From NCBI GenBank assembly GCA_023143305.1, contig JAGLHV010000082.1, forward strand, positions 1 through 6,411: DNA of 6,411 nt, written 5' to 3'. Shown in pieces: positions 1-6,000 of this stretch. This DNA is from a bacterium (GTDB taxonomy: Bacteria > CBDUZB01 > JAGLHV01). A program made the position numbers and the translations under genes. The notes under the pieces are model-generated. The model was not told the DNA's origin, ran no database searches, and was given only the letters and a program-made list of their open reading frames with translations. Every line of letters starts with the position of its first letter. The first letter of the stretch is position 1.

Positions 1-60
1 GGTGCGGATATTGTTGTAGATGATTTGGAAGAAATTGCAAATATTCTTATTTCAGAAATC
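1..60 (+). other. Possible C-terminal end of a HAD-superfamily hydrolase-like domain
   Basis: Residues 1-16 read GADIVVDDLEEIANIL. A Gly-Ala-Asp start, a short Ile/Val strand, an Asp-Asp/Ser-Leu turn and a final leucine-rich helix are typical of the last strand and helix of HAD-family phosphatases and beta-phosphoglucomutases, where the segment often reads GADxVVDSLxEL. Only this tail is inside the window, so the catalytic DxD motif cannot be checked. If correct, a sugar-phosphate-type HAD domain would sit just before the PGI-like domain. The match is short and could be chance. Confidence 0.35.
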
Positions 61-3000
61 AAAAAACAGAAAGCAGGAAAAAAAGATATTGAAGATTTAG
101 AAACTGTTACACCGACCGAATCAATGAAGAAAATGAAGTACATAATGGATCTTTTAGGGTTGAAGGAATATACGCGGCAGTTAGGGATAATGATGAATGC
201 TTTGGATGTGAGAGCATTTGTTGGTAATTTAATCAAAGCAAGTGGAAAGAGCGAAGAGGAAGTATTAAATATATTAATGAATATTCCTGACTTTAAAGAA
301 AAAGCATTAAAGTATAAAGAATTAAAAGCAAAGGAGAATAAAGAATTACCGCCCGAGGAATCAACGAATAAATGTTTGGAAATATATGTTACCAAAGATG
401 AAGCTAAGATTACTTCTGATTACCAGCCGTTGGAAGAAGGAGAGGATAGGCCTCTTTCCAATTTAATAATGGAGAAATTCAGAAAAGCGTTAAATACGAT
501 ATTTCCGTATCGTGATGATATGGATAAATATGTAGGCAGATTTCTTGGTTTTTTCAAAGAAAAGCCGGATGTTTATAAAGAGGAAAAAATAAACGATCAG
601 GAATTGAGTGATTTAAGAGAGGCGGTAGATAAAATAAGAGATTTTATGCTTGGGGCTGAAAATATTGATTTAGAAGAAATAGTTAATTTGATAAATAACG
701 GTATAGGCGCAAATGAGATGTATCTGCAACAAATAGCAAAGGACATAAATGAAATTGCGAAATATTTAGACATTGATTTTCACTGGGAAGTGGTGGATAA
801 TCCTGCAGATTTTCCGAGGGTTGAGAGGAATTGCAAGAAAATAACCAGGGATAATACACTGTCTATGCATATGAGCCGTAGTGGAGGGACGACAGAGCCC
901 GGGGATCTTTTTGAAATGATAATGAATTTAATTATGAAACATATAGTATGGGCGAATAAAGGGCGATTTAAGGAATTGGGCAAGAAGATAAAAGAGAAAT
1001 ATCCTAAAGTTGCTGCTATTTTACATATAGACAATACACCCGGGAATATAGGCGGACGTCATATGAATTTAAAGACGGACATGGTCTACGGTCCTTTATT
1101 TACCGCATTTTTAATTATGGGATATAAGAAATTCAAAAAAGAATCTGATAAGAATACAAGGGAAGAAAAAGCAGTAGAATGGGCGGAAGGGATGTTGAAG
1201 GTTTATGTTGAGAATTTGTATAAGGCAAATCAGGATTTAAGCCCCAAACAGGAAGACCTCAATCAGGCGGTAAATAATGCAGGAAGCCAGTTGGCAATAG
1301 AAGCTATAAGAAAGAGGGATGTAGAAGGCAGAGTAAAACTTGGAATGGTATTTGATCCCGGATTAAGGGATTTTGCAACGGAGTTTTTCCAGAATACAAA
1401 TGAAGGGATATGTAAACCGGCGCCTGGAAAAGAAAGAAACAATAACATGCATTCATTCTGTGATGCAAGAGAAGATTATATGACTACGTTTAAAGGAAAG
1501 CCGGAGCTTTACCAGGCGACATTTATTGTAGATATGAGTTCTGAATTTAGGCATGGAATGTTGCGTAAAGCCAAAGAGCTTGAAAGTATCGGCGTACCGG
1601 TAAAAGTGGTGAAACTGGATCGTAGAAAGAAAAAAGAAGGGATGGATGAAGAGGCAATAGAAGCATTATTTAAGCATAATTTAGCGGTACAGGCACAGGC
1701 AACAGCGTTGCTGCAAACAATGGTAACTACCTTTACGCATATAACAGATCAGGATTCAAATTCCAATCCTGCGGTTAAAACGACCAGAGAGATTACTGCG
1801 GTTATACAGGATATTTTTGTAAAACTTAAGGCAAGTATTATAAAAGCATTTGTTCGTTATATTCTTAGAAATATAGGCAATATATTTGGTGTGGAATTTA
1901 GAGGGGCAGAGATAAATGTAAGGATAGAAGATATTAAGCAGAAAATGGAGGAAGCAAAAGCAGAGGAATTAGAAAAAGCAAAGAAAGAAATAGCGCCTAA
2001 AATAGCTCAAGTAGCTCAGGTTAAAGCAAAACAGCAGGAAGAGTTTGAATCGTTTATAAATGATCAGATAAATACATTAGTGGATAATTTTGGTCTGGAT
2101 GATGAAAAAAAAGAGATAATTAATCGTTTTAGAGTATCAATAATGGCTCAAGCTAAGGAGAAACAGAAAGAAGGATTACCCGAAGAGTTTGAAAATTTTG
2201 TAGGTAATGCGATAAATAAGTTAGTAAATGATCTAAAAATGGTTGAAAAAGATAGAGAAATGATTAATATTTTTAAGAAGTTGATAATAGCTCAAGCTAA
2301 AGCAAGACAACAGGAAGAATTGCCTAAAGAGTTTCAAAATTTCGCAGATAATACGATTAATAAATTAGCTGATGATTTGGGTATGGGGAATAAAAAAGGA
2401 GAGGTAGTTAATGTATTTATGGGGTCTATTTCCAGAGCGAATAGTTTTGCAGATACAGTGGAATCAGGTGGATTAAAATCAGCGTTCATGGACGCAGCAG
2501 TGGAAGAAGATGAATTTTTAAATAAGACGATAGGAAGCCTTACCAAAGATTTTGCTCTGACACCATTATCCAAACAAGTTGAAGTGTATAGAAAAAGTGG
2601 GATAGGTATTTCTGTTGCTTGTCGTGAAGATATATCCAATGAGCAGGAGAAGGGTTATAAAGCCGGAACAAAGGAAGAAGCAGCAGAGTCTGTAGCCAAT
2701 TATCTGTATGATTTGTTTACAACCGAAAATCGGGATAAGACACTAAATACATTTGGAATGGCGTATATGGATGCAGATACGGGGAATGAAGATATAGTAG
2801 CGGTTATGGCTGAAATAAATAAACAGTTGGCTAAGTTTGGGATTAATGCGCTTCCGATGAATTTCCCGCGGATAGCCCATACGGGTATCGAAGCGGCACA
2901 GGCATTGGCAGAGATTATGGCGATAATCGCGTTGTTACCCAAACAAAGTTTCCCTGAGGGCAAAGGAGAATTTGGTTCTACAGAAATTAGAGATGGATTA

Positions 3001-6000
3001 ACGGTGAATGATGGTAATTATATTTATATATTGGCTAATGTTGTGAGAATGGCTTTGGGTGGTTCTCCGACGGTGATGATTGATTATAAGAATAAGGAGC
3101 AGTTACCGGAGATAAGGGAAATACTGGTAAAAGCTTTAGGTCTTTTTGCCGAGAAAGTGGCTAAAGGGGCAGAGGAAATAGAGGTGGAAAGGAAAGATGA
3201 GTTGCCTTCGGATTTATTAAAGGACGAGGAAGCAATAAGTAATCCGGTTATGGTTTTAGGTTTATTAGGTTTATTTATAAGTATATATGTTGGAGTTATC
3301 TTAGGCTTATCTTGGGGAATAGGTATATTAGGTTTGGGATTGGGGATATTATTATTGGGTGGGCCGGTTGTATTTGATAGAATATTCGATAATCTTGCCA
3401 GAAATCCGCTAATGGCTGCTATGCTTATCATGGTTGCGAATATTACCTTACCAGAAGGAAAACCCGTTCAATTAGAAGAAGTAGAAAAAGAATTTTTAAC
3501 TGAGCTGATTGCATTTTTAGATACAAAACAAAAAGAAGAGTTTAAGATTTCAGAAATAAAGGAACTTTTTGAAGGTAAAAAAGATTCCAAAGAAGTAAAC
3601 AAATATTTGAAATTGTTAGAGAAAAAAGGAATTATCGAAAAGATTTATGATTCTGAAACAGGTAGGGCAAAACCGGGACTTAGAAAATTATCTATATCAA
3701 AACAGACAATAAAAGAGGACTTTTTACAAATTTCTTCCGGGACAGAAAACATAGAAAAAGAAATTATAGAACATATAGTAAAAGAAAGGATAGAGCAAAT
3801 TAAAGGAGGGAAGTTAGAAGATATTGCGAAAGAAACAATAAAGAGTGAAAAAGTTTTGGATTTAATTGCTGATATGGTTGTCAATAAGAAAAAGGATGTT
3901 TCAGAAATAATAAAAAATGAGGATATTAAGGATTTTGTTAATAAGTTTAATGATGATGAACTGAATAGTTTTTTTGAATTAGTATTGGGTGATGTAATAA
4001 AGGAATCGGAAGCAGTTACTGAATTATTTAAAGATTATAAAGAAGGCGAAAAAACGGGCATAGAGAACATAGGTTTAATAAAAGAGGAAATTAGAAGAGA
4101 AGGCATGGTTGTTTTAGCAAAAAATGAACTATTCATGAAGTTTTTAGCGTGTATGTTAAAAGAAATAAATACTATGAATGAGTATCAAAATAAAGCATTA
4201 GCAACTATAATTAAATCTATGGCAAAAGATGAAATAAGTGAAAAGAGAGGGGAATGGTTGATTGTAAAAAAATTAAAAGACTTAGCATCAAAAATAAAAG
4301 AAAAGAAAAAAATAAAAGAAAAACCGAAAATAGTTGATTTGCCGGAAGATATAAAAGAAAAATTGAAAACAGTTAATTTGTCAGAAGATATAAAAGAAAA
4401 ATTATTAACAGAAGAATTATTGATGAAGTTTTTAAATATCGGGCTATATGAAGCATACGAAAAAGGTGAAATAGATTCTCATAAAGCAGATATTTTAACT
4501 AAGAATATGGCAATATTTGCAAGGGATTATTTAAGTGAAGAAGAATATTTCGAGTTAAATAAAATTTATCCCGATAACAAGTGGGCAGTTGCTTTTATCG
4601 AGGCTTTGATTGATTTACCGAAGATGACAACTGAGGATAAAGGTGGAGAATCTAAATCAACAGAACAATTGGTTATAGCATTTACAGAAGACGATATGTA
4701 TTATGTTAAAGAAGGTATTGTTGAGATTATTTCAAATAATTTGATTGACTTGCATCCTCAGCAAATAAAGAAAATAGCTGATTTAATTATAAAGTACGAT
4801 GGGAATGTTGGCAAGATACTAGATGCTTCCGGTATGAATAAGATTAGAAAGAGTATGGAAGTGAGCGAGGGAAGGGTTAGAAAGGGTAGCGGCAAGTTTA
4901 TAGAGGAGGAAAGTAAACAAATAAGACACGAAGTATTTGAAAAAATAAAATTAGTTGTTACAGAGTCAATCAAAAAGAGCAAAGTAATTAAAGCTCGTGC
5001 AATTAAAAAAGGGGTGGTAATCGAAAAACCACAAAAGACTATAATAGAGGAAGATAACGCGGTCGTTTTTGATATTAATGATGTTAACTTTATGCGAGAA
5101 GATAGGCACTATATTGGAAGGGCGATAGATTTAACAAGAAATGATGATAGTAAATATAGATTAATTCATCAACGAGTAATGAAAGTAGGGATAAAGGATA
5201 GCATAGTTTTTATGATAATAGATATAAACAAGCAAGAAGATATTAATACTATTTTAACGGATAGCGAAGTTAAAAATAGCGTTATTTTTCACACTGTAAC
5301 AGAAGAAGATTTAGGAAAATTTATTAAGGCAGTAATTAAAAAGGCATATGAATTGAAAGATGCAGATGAAAAAGAAAAAACGGCTAGAAAGTTAGAAATA
5401 AAAAAAGATAAAGGGAAGAAATCCCCAATTGTTACAGCAATTGAAGTTGACGGACGTAAAGAAGAAGAGTCTCATTCAATTTTAGGTTTAGATGATATAG
5501 GTGATTTAAAAAGGTTTTTAAGAAGAAAATCACAACTAAGAGATATAAATAAAGATATAAGATACATATTATTTTCTGAAGCTATAATAAAAGATTTTCT
5601 GGATATGGGATTATCTGAAACAGCTAATATGGTTCCTGACCAGAAAAACAAGTTAGCAGAAAAAATGGAAAAACATGAAAAATTGAAGGATATAAAACTT
5701 CCTGTTAGATGGCCATGGGCTTTTATTACTGCAGTATCGGACATAGTAAAAGAACGGGAAACCGGAGTGGATAGAATTATGGTAAAACAAATTGCACCGA
5801 TAATTTCAGAAATGAAAAAAAGAGATAAAACTGAAGAAAGAGAGCCTACTTTAATTCCTGAATCGGTAGAGCCAATAGAAGTCAAGCTTGAAAAGACACC
5901 ATTAGAACAATTTATAGATGGTTATACAAAAACATTACCTGTAATTTTGCCTACTGCTTACAAAGAGGGTGTTTTATTGGCTCTTTTTATTGCTGCCAGG

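Noticed and set aside
1..456. A transaldolase domain before the PGI-like part, as in transaldolase/PGI fusions
   Set aside because: Residues 1-152 show no transaldolase-like barrel pattern or catalytic lysine motif, and the visible start looks more HAD-like.
1264..1448. Hydrophobic minus-strand product that could be mistaken for a small membrane protein
   Set aside because: It is antisense to a conserved PGI-like segment (residues 422-482). The hydrophobicity comes from complementing Lys/Asn/Glu codons.
2146..2433. Tandem DNA repeats considered as a CRISPR-like or intergenic repeat array
   Set aside because: The units are contiguous with no spacers, are multiples of three, and are conserved as protein in the open frame, so they are coding repeats.
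3247..3375. The hydrophobic stretch as a signal peptide of a new downstream gene
   Set aside because: There is no upstream stop codon, the stretch is far longer than a signal peptide core, and the frame is continuous on both sides.
780..5885. Minus-strand open frames of about 60-137 codons, for example at 780-1034, 2334-2639, 3084-3431 and 5472-5885
   Set aside because: All lie opposite the continuous plus-strand frame. Their products are Ser/Ile/Phe/Leu-rich, as expected for the antisense of Lys/Glu/Asn-rich coding DNA, and show no recognisable domain.
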